A stretch of 30,423 bases of DNA from JBOHTO01 sp050733695 (GCA_050733695.1 JBOHTO010000080.1:1-30423); one strand, 5' to 3'; positions 1 through 7,979 are shown, numbered from the stretch's first letter. Notes: generated by a model not told the origin, from the sequence alone. Numbers and translations: made by a program.

Positions 1-107
1 GGGTCCAGCCGCTCGGATCGGCCGGCCGCTCGACCCCGCGAAGGTAGCGCGCAGCCCGCTCGGCGGCCGTCCTGGCCAGATGAAGTAAGTCCAAGGAGGA
101 CACCATC
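1..107. other. 5' edge, no assignable gene
   Basis: This short stretch precedes trpS. One plus-strand frame is open from base 2 to a TAA at 86-88 (28 codons, ending in Gly-Gln-Met-Lys), so it could be the C-terminal tail of an upstream gene, but the piece is too short and compositionally bland to assign. The ribosome binding site of trpS lies at its end. Confidence 0.3.
93..100 (+). promoter_or_regulatory. Ribosome binding site deciding a TTG start for trpS
   Basis: AAGGAGGA is a near-perfect anti-16S match, 7 bases upstream of TTG at 108. No comparable motif precedes the in-frame ATG at 144, where the TrpRS homology proper begins. I therefore prefer the TTG start, which adds 12 residues. 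Confidence 0.7.
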
Positions 108-1139
108 TTGTGCGCTTTTGCCGAACCGGGTAAGTTGCCGGTCATGCCACGCATATTCTCCGGAATCCAGCCGTCGGGCGAGCTGCACATCGGCAACTAC
201 CTCGGGGCTGTGAAGAACTGGATCGAGCTGCAGCATCGCTACGAATCCTTCTTCTGCATCGTGGATTATCACGCCATCACCGTTCCCTACGAGCCGGCCG
301 CGTTGCGCGAGCGGCGGCGGGACATGGCGCTCTCCGTGCTCGCGGCGGGGCTGGATCCTTCGCGGTCGACACTCTTCGTTCAGTCGACTGTGCCGGAACA
401 TACCGAGCTGGCGTGGATATTCAACACGATCACGCCCCTCGGAGAACTCGAGCGACAGGCCCAGTTCAAGGAGAAATCCGCGCGGCAGGAGAGCATTCCC
501 GCCGGCCTGCTGAACTATCCGGTGCTGCAGGCGGCGGACATCCTGCTCTATCGCGCCGACTCCGTACCGGTCGGTGAGGATCAGGTGCAGCACCTCGAGC
601 TCTCGCGGGTGATCGCGCGGCGCTGGAACGCGCAGTTCGGCCGTGCACGCGACCGCAACGGCACGCAGTACTTCCCGGAGCCACGGCCGCTGCTCACGCC
701 CACCCGTCGCATCATGGGGCTCGATGGTCAGGCGAAGATGTCCAAGTCGCTGGGTAATACCGTGGGATTGCTGGAGGAGCCGGAGAGCATCTGGCACAAG
801 CTGCGTCCGGCGGTAACCGATCCCGCCCGCGTGAAACGCACCGATCCGGGCACACCGGAGGTGTGCAACATCTACCACCTTCACCGCGCCTTCAGCGGCG
901 CGGCCACGGTGGAGCACGTCGCCACCCAGTGCACGACCGCCGGTTGGGGGTGCATCGACTGCAAACGCGTGCTGCACGAGTCGATCAACCGCGAGATCGC
1001 GCCCATTCGCGAGCGAGCCGCCGAACTGCGCGCGCGCCCCGAGACCGTGGACGACGCACTCGCTGACGGGTCCCGGCGGGCGAAGAAGGTCGCCGTCGAC
1101 ACCATGCAGACGGTGCGCGACAGCATGGGACTTGCGTGA
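108..1139 (+). CDS. trpS: Tryptophanyl-tRNA synthetase
   Basis: Class I aminoacyl-tRNA synthetase that charges tRNA-Trp with tryptophan in the cytoplasm. The 343-residue length fits bacterial TrpRS (about 330-340). The HIGH-type signature is seen as GELHIGNYLG near residues 24-33, following IFSGIQPS. The KMSKS loop is present intact as KMSKSLGN near residue 211. The C-terminal anticodon-binding helical part (GCIDCKR and the following helix) is complete. The start is TTG at 108, supported by a strong Shine-Dalgarno; ATG at 144 is the alternative and would remove a 12-residue leader with no family counterpart. The next gene starts immediately downstream. Identity is secure. Confidence 0.96.
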   Translation: MCAFAEPGKLPVMPRIFSGIQPSGELHIGNYLGAVKNWIELQHRYESFFCIVDYHAITVPYEPAALRERRRDMALSVLAAGLDPSRSTLFVQSTVPEHTELAWIFNTITPLGELERQAQFKEKSARQESIPAGLLNYPVLQAADILLYRADSVPVGEDQVQHLELSRVIARRWNAQFGRARDRNGTQYFPEPRPLLTPTRRIMGLDGQAKMSKSLGNTVGLLEEPESIWHKLRPAVTDPARVKRTDPGTPEVCNIYHLHRAFSGAATVEHVATQCTTAGWGCIDCKRVLHESINREIAPIRERAAELRARPETVDDALADGSRRAKKVAVDTMQTVRDSMGLA

Positions 1140-1143
1140 CGCA

Positions 1144-1428
1144 ATGGGCACCCCGCACGAGAGCGAGAAGATGGCTGCGCGGCAACCGACCGGCGACGTG
1201 GTGACGATGGTCTGTCTCACCTGCGGCAACGAGAAGTACTTTCGGGACGAGCCGCCTCAATCCATGAAGTGCGACCGGTGCGAGGGCACCGTCTTCCGCC
1301 GGTTCGATACGCCGACGAGACCCGACGAGGTGACCGCGGCACGCATGGAGCAGCAGGAGCGGGACATAAGCCTCGGCGACGCGTCGGCGGACACGGCGGG
1401 CGACCTGCGGGACCTGGAGCAGTCGTGA
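1144..1428 (+). CDS. Small zinc-ribbon protein
   Basis: A 94-residue protein if started at ATG 1144, just after the trpS stop; TTG 1132 or ATG 1171 are alternatives. Two CxxC knuckles, CLTC and CDRC, about 20 residues apart form a probable zinc ribbon in the first half. The rest is acidic and polar and looks disordered. I do not recognise a named family. Comparable small ribbon proteins bind nucleic acid or protein partners, but no function can be assigned here. Its position between trpS and the MgtC-like gene gives no clear hint. Confidence 0.7.
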   Translation: MGTPHESEKMAARQPTGDVVTMVCLTCGNEKYFRDEPPQSMKCDRCEGTVFRRFDTPTRPDEVTAARMEQQERDISLGDASADTAGDLRDLEQS

Positions 1429-1450
1429 CCGGCCGCGGGCGGGAGTTCCG

Positions 1451-2170
1451 CTGACGCTGTCCGCGCATCTCCTGCAGGATATAGCCCTTCCGCTGGCGGA
1501 GCTGCCGACTTCGGTTCGCTTCGACCTGTTTGCCAAACTCGCCCTGTCGGTGATCCTCGGCGGCATCATCGGTCTGGAGCGCGAGATCTCCGGCAAGCCG
1601 GCCGGCCTTCGCACGAACATCCTCATCTGCCTCGGATCCGCACTGCTCATGGATCTCTCGGTGCAGATCGGGATGCTCGGTGCACTCGCGAGCGAAGGCC
1701 GCATCGGCGATCCCGGGAGGATGGCCGCTCAGGTGATATCTGGGATCGGATTTCTCGGTGCCGGCACCATCATGCAGGCGCGCGGCGCCGTCATCGGGCT
1801 CACCACAGCAGCGACCATCTGGGTTGTTGCAGCGATCGGCCTCACCGTTGGCGCGGGACTCTACATCGAGGCGAGCGGCGCTGCGCTTCTCGTGGCAGCC
1901 GTGCTCGTGGGCCTCGGCAGAGTGGAAAGGCGGCTGCTTTCGGTCCGGCGAACCCTGAGAGGAACCGTGCGCGTCGTGCGAGACGCATCGTGGGAGAACA
2001 TTGAAGCGGTGATCAACTCGCTGGGGCTTCACGTGCGATCGAAGCAGGTGTATGAGCACCCGGGAGACCGCGCTTTCGAGCTTCAGGTCGTGGGACCGTC
2101 CAGGCAATTCGATGTCCTCATAGCGGAACTCGCACGGCGAAACGACGTCATCAGCGTGCAGCTCGACTGA
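1451..2170 (+). CDS. MgtC/SapB family inner-membrane protein (CTG start proposed)
   Basis: The family signature is clear: GGIIGLEREISGKPAGLRTN followed by a series of hydrophobic helices (VISGIGFLGAGTI, then TTAATIWVVAAIGL), and a soluble ACT-like C-terminal domain from about residue 150. MgtC-family proteins sit in the inner membrane and in pathogens modulate ATP synthase and Mg2+/phosphate homeostasis; the role in free-living bacteria is unclear. The only canonical start, GTG at 1550, would cut transmembrane helix 1 in half and give 206 residues, shorter than usual. The frame is open upstream to CTG at 1451, which has GGGAG at 1441-1445 and restores a 239-residue protein with a complete first helix (FDLFAKLALSVILGG). 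I therefore propose CTG 1451, with GTG 1550 as the conservative alternative. Confidence 0.85.
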   Translation: MTLSAHLLQDIALPLAELPTSVRFDLFAKLALSVILGGIIGLEREISGKPAGLRTNILICLGSALLMDLSVQIGMLGALASEGRIGDPGRMAAQVISGIGFLGAGTIMQARGAVIGLTTAATIWVVAAIGLTVGAGLYIEASGAALLVAAVLVGLGRVERRLLSVRRTLRGTVRVVRDASWENIEAVINSLGLHVRSKQVYEHPGDRAFELQVVGPSRQFDVLIAELARRNDVISVQLD

Positions 2171-2175
2171 GTCCG

Positions 2176-3219
2176 ATGCCTGGTGACGAGCGCGTGGCCG
2201 TAATCGATTTCGCCGCCAGTGCGCCGGCATGGGCGCTTCCGCCTCGGCAGATGGCGAGAATCCGCGCGTCGGTGCCGCAGAGTTGGACAGTACGCGTCGT
2301 CGAGACACCGACCATCTCGGACGGCGACGGCGGCGCGGGCCCGAGCGCCGAGGTGCTGGAGGCGGTCGTTGGCGCGGAGGTGTACGCCGGATTCGGAATC
2401 GCGGAAGCAATTCTCGAAGCTGGTCGCGACCTGCGCTGGGTTCACTCCGCAGCGGCCGGCGTGGGTGCAGCGCTCTCCCCCACGATGCTCGCGCGCGACA
2501 TCCTGTTCACCAACTCTGCCGGCGTTCACGCTGTTCCGATCGCGGAGCACGTGACAGGCGGGCTCCTGTTCCTGCTGCGCTCGTTCGACATCGCTGTCGA
2601 CCGGCAGCGCGAGGGAAAGTGGGACCGCGAGTCATTCACCGGCGCACGGACGACCGTTCGCGAGCTCGGCGAATGTCGGGTGCTGATCGTGGGGGCGGGC
2701 GGCGTTGGTACGGAGATCGCCCGGCGTCTCTCGGCGTTCGGCGCGCGCTGCGTGGGCTTGCGGCGCAATCCCCGGCTCGGTACGCCGGATGGGTTCGACC
2801 GGGTGACCGGCCCCGATGATCTCGACGCCGAGCTTCCGGCCAGCGACGTTCTGATCCTCTCGGTGCCGCACACTGCTGCCACGAATGCGCTGATCGACGC
2901 TCGCAGGCTGGACGCGTTGCCGGCCGGTGCGATCGTGGTCAACGTCGCCCGCGGCGCCCTCCTCGACGAGCGCGCTCTCGCGGAGCGCATCGGCAGCGGT
3001 GCGCTGAGAGGGGCCGTACTGGATGTCTTCCGGGAGGAACCACTGGCAGAGTCGAGTCCGTTGTGGCACCTTCGATCGGTGCTTCTGACTCCTCACGTTT
3101 CGGCGGTGTCCCCGGGCGGCTACTGGGATCGCGAGCTCGCCCTGTTACTCGGCAACTGGCAACTCTATGCGCGCGGTGAGGCCATGAAGAACGTGGTCGA
3201 CAAACGGGCGGGATACTGA
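2176..3219 (+). CDS. D-isomer specific 2-hydroxyacid dehydrogenase
   Basis: An NAD(P)-dependent oxidoreductase of the D-2-hydroxyacid dehydrogenase family, 347 residues. The Rossmann motif VGAGGVG lies at about residues 171-177. The catalytic triad is visible: Arg259 in VNVARGALLDE, Glu287/288 in DVFREEPL, and His307 in TPHVS. Family members reduce 2-oxo acids such as glyoxylate, hydroxypyruvate or phosphoglycerate precursors. No ACT or other regulatory domain is present, which argues against a typical SerA. The ATG lies 5 bases after the MgtC-like gene. The aldolase about 1.2 kb downstream, if it makes glyoxylate and pyruvate, could supply a substrate, but this pairing is inference. The exact substrate cannot be read from the sequence. 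Confidence 0.9.
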   Translation: MPGDERVAVIDFAASAPAWALPPRQMARIRASVPQSWTVRVVETPTISDGDGGAGPSAEVLEAVVGAEVYAGFGIAEAILEAGRDLRWVHSAAAGVGAALSPTMLARDILFTNSAGVHAVPIAEHVTGGLLFLLRSFDIAVDRQREGKWDRESFTGARTTVRELGECRVLIVGAGGVGTEIARRLSAFGARCVGLRRNPRLGTPDGFDRVTGPDDLDAELPASDVLILSVPHTAATNALIDARRLDALPAGAIVVNVARGALLDERALAERIGSGALRGAVLDVFREEPLAESSPLWHLRSVLLTPHVSAVSPGGYWDRELALLLGNWQLYARGEAMKNVVDKRAGY

Positions 3220-3239
3220 CAGCGGGCGGCGGCTGACGG

Positions 3240-4439
3240 ATGGAAAAGATCATCAAGGCGGCGGTGGAACGAGGTGCCTCGGACCTGCACATCAAGGCGG
3301 GAGACGTCTTTCGCGCGCGCATCGACGGGCGCCTCGTGGCGCTCACCAAGCAGGCGCTCACGCCCGAACAGACGAAGGCGATCGCGCTGCGTCTGATACC
3401 GACGGAGAACGACCGCGCCCGGATAGACAAGCTCACCGATTTCGATTGCTCCTGGGGTGCGCCGGGGATCGGCCGCTTCCGGGTCAACATCCTGCGCCAG
3501 CGGTCCAGCTTCATGATCGTGATGCGCGTGATACCGTTCGAGGTGCCGAGCTTCGAGAAGCTCAACCTGCCCCGGGTGCTCGTGCAAATTGCCCAGGCCG
3601 AGCGGGGCATGATCCTCGTCACGGGCGTAACGGGCTCCGGGAAGTCGAGCACGATGGCCGCGCTCGTGCACGCGATAAACTCCTCGGCGAACAAGCACAT
3701 CGTCACCCTGGAGAATCCGATCGAGTTCCTGCATCGCGACATCCAGTCGTCGGTGACGCAGCGCGAAATCGGCGTGGACACCGAGAGCTTCAGGATGGGA
3801 CTGCGTGCCGCGCTGCGGCAGGACCCGGACGTCATAATGATTGGCGAGATGCGCGATCCGGAAACGATGGATACCGCGATGAAGGCTGCCGAGACGGGCC
3901 ACCTGCTGATATCGACTCTGAACACGCCCGACGCCATCAGCACGATCGTGCGCGTCATGGCAATGTTCCCGCCGGAGGAGCAGGAGGCGGTACGTGTGCG
4001 CCTGGCGGAATCCCTCAACGCCGTCATCTCCCAACGGTTGCTGCCGCGCGCCGACGGCCGCGGCCGCACGGTCGCCACGGAGATCATGCTGGCGACGCCC
4101 GCCATTCGCGATCTCATTCTGGACGGCGGAAAGGTCGGCGAGATCCGCGACCACATCGCGCAGGGGCGCGGGCAGTACGGGATGCAGACCTTCGACCAGC
4201 ATCTCACGGATCTCGTCTCCGCGGGCGAGGTCACGTACGAGACGGCGCTGGCGAACGCGAGCCGGCCGGGTGACTTCGAGCTGCAGATGCGCACATTTCG
4301 GCACGGCACGGCTGGCACACGCAGCAACCAGGGCGGCGGCGAAAGTGGTGACGTTGCACAGGACAGCGGCGCTGCCGCGCGTCGTGCGCGCTCCTTCGAT
4401 TCCGCGCAGACCGGCGGCCACGATTTTCGGGAACCGTGA
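3240..4439 (+). CDS. PilT-like type IV pilus retraction ATPase family protein
   Basis: A hexameric secretion-type ATPase, 399 residues. Residues 1-110 form the PAS-like N-terminal domain (begins with SDLHIKAGD-type motif). Walker A is TGVTGSGKSS with Lys135. The Asp box (LENPIEF) and Walker B (DPDVIMIGEMRD, about 194-206) follow. The C-terminal helical domain resembles PilT. The usual His box TLHT reads TLNT here (Asn228), a clear departure from the PilT consensus. The last 45 residues are a Gly/Ser/Arg-rich tail not expected in PilT. No other pilus genes lie in the window, so the substrate system is unseen; twitching motility is the family function and the precise role here is inference. Confidence 0.88.
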   Translation: MEKIIKAAVERGASDLHIKAGDVFRARIDGRLVALTKQALTPEQTKAIALRLIPTENDRARIDKLTDFDCSWGAPGIGRFRVNILRQRSSFMIVMRVIPFEVPSFEKLNLPRVLVQIAQAERGMILVTGVTGSGKSSTMAALVHAINSSANKHIVTLENPIEFLHRDIQSSVTQREIGVDTESFRMGLRAALRQDPDVIMIGEMRDPETMDTAMKAAETGHLLISTLNTPDAISTIVRVMAMFPPEEQEAVRVRLAESLNAVISQRLLPRADGRGRTVATEIMLATPAIRDLILDGGKVGEIRDHIAQGRGQYGMQTFDQHLTDLVSAGEVTYETALANASRPGDFELQMRTFRHGTAGTRSNQGGGESGDVAQDSGAAARRARSFDSAQTGGHDFREP

Positions 4440-5386
4440 CACCGGAAACACAGGTGAGGGCACGCGAACTGCGTGGCATCTTCGCGCCGGTTGTTACCAA
4501 CTTCGGGCCCGAAGGCTCCGCGCTCGACGAGCGCGGCTTTCTCGACAATCTCGCTGCGCATCTCGATGCCGGCATGGCAGGAATCGTCGTCGCCGGCTCC
4601 ACCGGGGAAGCGCCGCTCCTGGATGATCTCGAGCGACAGACGCTCGTGGCGTGGGCCCGAGCTGTCGTTCCGGCCGATCGCTGGCTCATCGCCGGAACCG
4701 GGTCCGAGTCGACGCGGCAGTGCATCCGGAGAACACAGGACGCCGCGGACCGCGGCGCCGACGCGGTCCTCGTGGTTGCCCCGCATTACTATACCACCGC
4801 GATGACGGACGCGGCGCTCTCGAGGCACTTCCACTCGGTCGCCGACGAGAGCCCGATTCCCATCCTTCTCTACAACATCCCGAAGTACGCGCATCTGACG
4901 CTGGCCCCAGCCCTGGTGGCCGAACTGGCGCGGCACGAGAAGATCATCGGCATCAAGGACAGCTCGGGCGATCTCGGGCTTCTGGCCGGCTACCTGCAGA
5001 CGCAGAGCAAGGGCTTCGCGGTGCTCACTGGCAATACGTCGTCGCTCGCGGCGGCCTTCTCCCTCGGGGCGCGAGGCGCCATCCTTGCCGCTGCGCTCTT
5101 TGCACCTCGCCTCGCCCTCGACATCCGCGAGGGCATCGCAGAGCCGGGGTATGCGGGCGCTCGCGCGGCCGGCGAGAATGAGCGCGTGACGCTGCTTCAG
5201 AGATCCCTCGCCGCGATCGGCGCGGAGATAGTCGCGAACATGGGTGTTGCCGGGGTGAAGGCGGCGCTTGAGCACGTCGGTCTCGCAGGCGGTCCAGTTC
5301 GCTCGCCGCTGCTCTCGCTCGATGCCGCCGGCAGACGGCGCGTCGCGTCGCTTCTGCCGGTCTCGGAGCCGGCGCACGCTCCCTGA
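4436..5386 (+). CDS. DapA-superfamily aldolase, 4-hydroxy-2-oxoglutarate aldolase-like
   Basis: A class I Schiff-base aldolase of the DHDPS/NAL superfamily, 316 residues. The Schiff-base lysine is Lys174 in GIKDSSG and the catalytic tyrosine is Tyr146 in LLYNIPK. The usual GTTGE substrate motif is GSTGEA. Several stretches recall the 4-hydroxy-2-oxoglutarate aldolase branch (human HOGA1) rather than biosynthetic DapA: GTGSESTRQ, VADESPIPILLYNIP and the C-terminal GGPVRSPLLSL. That enzyme splits 4-hydroxy-2-oxoglutarate to pyruvate and glyoxylate. GTG 4436 overlaps the preceding stop (GTGA), implying translational coupling. Substrate assignment is by recalled similarity; dihydrodipicolinate synthase or N-acetylneuraminate lyase-type activity is not excluded. 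Confidence 0.88.
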   Translation: MTPETQVRARELRGIFAPVVTNFGPEGSALDERGFLDNLAAHLDAGMAGIVVAGSTGEAPLLDDLERQTLVAWARAVVPADRWLIAGTGSESTRQCIRRTQDAADRGADAVLVVAPHYYTTAMTDAALSRHFHSVADESPIPILLYNIPKYAHLTLAPALVAELARHEKIIGIKDSSGDLGLLAGYLQTQSKGFAVLTGNTSSLAAAFSLGARGAILAAALFAPRLALDIREGIAEPGYAGARAAGENERVTLLQRSLAAIGAEIVANMGVAGVKAALEHVGLAGGPVRSPLLSLDAAGRRRVASLLPVSEPAHAP

Positions 5387-5402
5387 GACTCGAAGGGCTT
5401 CG

Positions 5403-6557
5403 ATGCCGGCGGCAGCCACGGAAGGCAACAGTCGGTCAGAGGCCGCAGCCGGTGCGGCGCGCCGCATCGCCGAGATAGCGGCCGAGCCGCGCCCATCGGG
5501 GGGCAGTGCCGAACGGGCCGCCCGCGATCGCTGTGCTACCGCTCTAGTCGGCGCTGGATTCGACGTGGATCTCGTACCGTTCTCGTACTCGGCGTTCCCC
5601 GGCCGATGGGGCACGCCCGTGTGCGGTGCAGTTGCCGTCACCGGCCTGCTTGTCGCCGCGCATCTCTCATTCCGCGGCGCTGCTGCGCTCGCGATCGCCG
5701 TGCTCGCGGTTACGCTGGCCTTCCTCGCGAGCTTCGGATTCTGGCTGGCGAGGGTTGGAGTGCTGAACGCTCCACTGCTGCGATCGCAGGGAGTCAACCT
5801 CGTGGCGCGGCGCGGCGGAGCGGGCGAGCCGGGGGACGGCGCGCATGCCGTCTGGCTCGTGGCACACCTCGACTCCAAGTCGCAGCCCGTGCCCATCCTG
5901 GCGCGCGCGATCGCGATCTCGCTGCTTGGCCTGATGTGGGTCGGCGCCGTGGCGATGGCGGTCGTTCAGTCGCTCGGTGCCGATATCGCCGACCTGTGGC
6001 CATGGTTCGCGGGCGCTGTTGTTCTCGTGGGAGCTCCCGTCGTCGCGAGCGTCGCAGGCGCGCGCTCCCCGGGCGCGCTGGACAACGCGACCGGTGTTGC
6101 CGCCGTCATGCTGGCTGCCGAACAGGCGCCCAGGGAAACGCCGGCTGCTGTGCTGCTGACATCTGCCGAGGAGCTCGGGCTCGCCGGCGCGCGTGCGTGG
6201 GCGCGTGAGAGCGGCATCCAGCCTGGAACCGCGGTGAACGTCGACACTCTTGGCGATAGTGGCGTACTGAGAATCGTGGTTTCCGGACGCGCTCCACGCG
6301 AGTTGATCGCCCGGTTGCGCGCAGCGGCGCGCCGGGCCGCGGTGCCACTGCGCGAGATTCGCCTGCTGCCGGGCGTACTCGTCGACGGTGTTGCCCTGTC
6401 GGACGCCGGATGGGAGGTCGTGACTCTGAGTCGCGGAACGCTCGCGACACTTGCGCGAGTGCACACGGTTCGTGACACGCCGGACCGTTTGATCGGAAGT
6501 GGAGTCGCGGATGCGGCTGCGGTTCTTGTCGAACTCCTGCGCGGGAGACGTGCGTGA
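5403..6557 (+). CDS. Membrane M28-family zinc aminopeptidase-like protein
   Basis: 384 residues from ATG 5403, chosen because upstream starts overlap the aldolase gene heavily. Zinc-binding motifs of M28 are visible: AHLDSK (His155, Asp157), GALDNATG (bridging Asp), SAEELG (general base and ligand Glu), VDTLGD and a late VHT..DTPD histidine. Four hydrophobic segments are present. Two precede the HxD motif (about residues 78-120); two more are inserted between HxD and the bridging Asp, a spacing of roughly 65 residues where classical M28 enzymes have about a dozen. Both metal-binding halves would still lie on the same side of the membrane. M28 enzymes release N-terminal residues from peptides; the substrate here is unknown. 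Confidence 0.82.
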   Translation: MPAAATEGNSRSEAAAGAARRIAEIAAEPRPSGGSAERAARDRCATALVGAGFDVDLVPFSYSAFPGRWGTPVCGAVAVTGLLVAAHLSFRGAAALAIAVLAVTLAFLASFGFWLARVGVLNAPLLRSQGVNLVARRGGAGEPGDGAHAVWLVAHLDSKSQPVPILARAIAISLLGLMWVGAVAMAVVQSLGADIADLWPWFAGAVVLVGAPVVASVAGARSPGALDNATGVAAVMLAAEQAPRETPAAVLLTSAEELGLAGARAWARESGIQPGTAVNVDTLGDSGVLRIVVSGRAPRELIARLRAAARRAAVPLREIRLLPGVLVDGVALSDAGWEVVTLSRGTLATLARVHTVRDTPDRLIGSGVADAAAVLVELLRGRRA

Positions 6558-7042
6558 CACTGTTGCTCGCGCTGGTACTTCTTGGCGCCATGTTGCTGCT
6601 GCCGCTGGGGCTTCCCGGCCTCTGGGTCATGGTCGCGGCAGCGCTTGCCCATTCCTGGGTGGTCGAGCCGCCAACGATCGGGTTGTGGACGCTGTGCGGG
6701 GTGGCCGTGCTGGCGCTCGTGGGCGAGATACTCGAGTTTCTTCTCGCGGGAAGATACGCGAGGAAATACGGGGGCTCGCGGCGCGCAGGTTGGGGCGCGA
6801 TCATCGGAAGCATAGCCGGTGCGATCATCGGGCTCCCCGTACCAGTCATCGGTTCCGTACTTGGGGCCTTCGTCGGGGCCTTTGCGGGCGCAATGATTGC
6901 AGAATACAGCCGCGGTTCCGGGGCCGGCGTGGCCGGGCGCGTCGCGACGGGTGCGCTGATCGGGCGCGTTGTCGCGGTCGCGTTGAAGGTTGCGATCGGC
7001 GCCGCGATGGCGGTATGGATCCTCTTCGCGGCGTGGCGGTGA
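6554..7042 (+). CDS. DUF456 family small membrane protein
   Basis: 162 residues made mostly of hydrophobic helices: LLLALVLLGAMLLLPLG at the N-terminus, then helices around LCGVAVLALVGEILEF, and glycine-rich helices such as IIGSIAGAIIGLPV and AFVGAFAGAMIAEY. The pattern LPGLW in helix 1, followed by an EILEFLL motif and Gly-rich repeats, matches DUF456, whose function is unknown. The GTG start overlaps the M28 stop (GTGA), so both proteins are probably made together in the membrane. The gas vesicle locus begins 100 bases further on and is separated from this gene by an inverted repeat. Confidence 0.85.
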   Translation: MTLLLALVLLGAMLLLPLGLPGLWVMVAAALAHSWVVEPPTIGLWTLCGVAVLALVGEILEFLLAGRYARKYGGSRRAGWGAIIGSIAGAIIGLPVPVIGSVLGAFVGAFAGAMIAEYSRGSGAGVAGRVATGALIGRVVAVALKVAIGAAMAVWILFAAWR

Positions 7043-7069
7043 TGGCTGGCCGCCCATATACCCGCTTCG

Positions 7070-7095
7070 AGTCCGCACCTTGACGGTGCCGGACT
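7070..7095 (+). repeat. Inverted repeat in the gvp upstream region
   Basis: AGTCCGCACC (7070-7079) pairs with GGTGCCGGACT (7085-7095), with a 5-base loop TTGAC and one bulged C. This gives ten base pairs. No U-tract follows, so a plain intrinsic terminator is unlikely. The loop and right arm contain TTGACG (7080-7085), a possible -35 element, so an operator role is as likely as weak termination of the upstream operon. Confidence 0.45.
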
Positions 7096-7110
7096 TCACG
7101 CGTCCATAGA
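7080..7110 (+). promoter_or_regulatory. Possible weak promoter of the first gvp unit
   Basis: TTGACG at 7080-7085 resembles a sigma-70 -35 box. CATAGA at 7105-7110 is a poor -10 match at a 19-base spacing. It lies 33 bases upstream of the first gvpF/L start. The location is right but the match is weak, so this is only a candidate. Confidence 0.3.
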
Positions 7111-7142
7111 GTGACGTTCACGACCTGGAGCTCTGGCCTGCC

Positions 7143-7949
7143 ATGACCGAGACACCACACATTTCAGCAGATCCGGACGCCGCGAGCGATCTGGCCGACA
7201 GCGGCAAATACGTCTACTGCATCATCCGCATCGAGCGTCCGCGCGATTTCGGCGAGATCGGGATTGGAGGGGGACGGCGCGTCTACACTGTGAGGCACGA
7301 TGACCTTGCGGCTGTCGTGAGCGACACTCCGATCGTGATTTACGATCCGACGCGCGACAACGTTCTCGCGCATGAGTTCGTGAACGAGACGGTGATGCGC
7401 GAATTCACGGTCATCCCGATGTCATTCGGCACCGTGTTCCGCTCGGAAGACGACGTGTCCGAGCTGCTCCGCTCGACGTACCAGGCCTTCAGCGACGTGC
7501 TCGACAAGATGCGGGACAAGATCGAGTTCGGACTCAAGGTGCTCTGGGACCGCGACAGGGTGATCGCGAACATCGAGCAGGAGAACGATGAGATCCGTCG
7601 TCTGAAGGATGAGATCACCCGCAACGCGGCGTCGTCCACCTATTTCGCGCGCATGCAACTCGGGCGGCTTGTCGAGGCGGCGCTGGAAGACATGGGCAAT
7701 CGCTTCGTCGCCGATGTTCACGAGACGCTCAAGCCCGTCGCGGTTGCGAGCCGGAGCAACAAGCCGATTGGTGACCGGATGATCATGAACGCAGCGTTTC
7801 TCGTCGAGCGTGCCCGCGAGAAGGCCTTCGATGACATGGTCAAGGCGATCAGCCACCGCTACGAGGATCTGCTGACGTTCAAGTACACGGGCCCGTGGCC
7901 ACCCTACAACTTCGTCAACATCAAGCTCAAGCTGGAAAAGGCTGGCTAG
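7143..7949 (+). CDS. Gas vesicle protein GvpF/GvpL family (copy 1)
   Basis: First gene of the gas vesicle locus, 268 residues. Family hallmarks are an N-terminal YVYCIIRIE strand, EFTVIPMSFGTVF in the first domain, a charged helical segment (about 140-160), and the conserved C-terminal GPWPPYNFV. GvpF/L proteins are accessory factors that bind GvpA and other Gvps and are needed for vesicle assembly; in cyanobacteria GvpF has been placed on the gas-facing surface. A GGAG lies 12 bases before the ATG. GvpF and GvpL are homologous and the sequence alone does not decide which name is right. Two further paralogs follow in the locus. Confidence 0.94.
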   Translation: MTETPHISADPDAASDLADSGKYVYCIIRIERPRDFGEIGIGGGRRVYTVRHDDLAAVVSDTPIVIYDPTRDNVLAHEFVNETVMREFTVIPMSFGTVFRSEDDVSELLRSTYQAFSDVLDKMRDKIEFGLKVLWDRDRVIANIEQENDEIRRLKDEITRNAASSTYFARMQLGRLVEAALEDMGNRFVADVHETLKPVAVASRSNKPIGDRMIMNAAFLVERAREKAFDDMVKAISHRYEDLLTFKYTGPWPPYNFVNIKLKLEKAG

Positions 7950-7979
7950 CACGCCCCCCTCATCCCGCGCATCTGCAGC

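Noticed and set aside
2939..5896. A 985-codon open frame on the minus strand across the dehydrogenase, PilT, aldolase and M28 genes
   Set aside because: It is antisense to four genes with clear family motifs and shows the Arg/Ser/Ala-rich composition typical of shadow frames in GC-rich DNA. No motif is recognisable.
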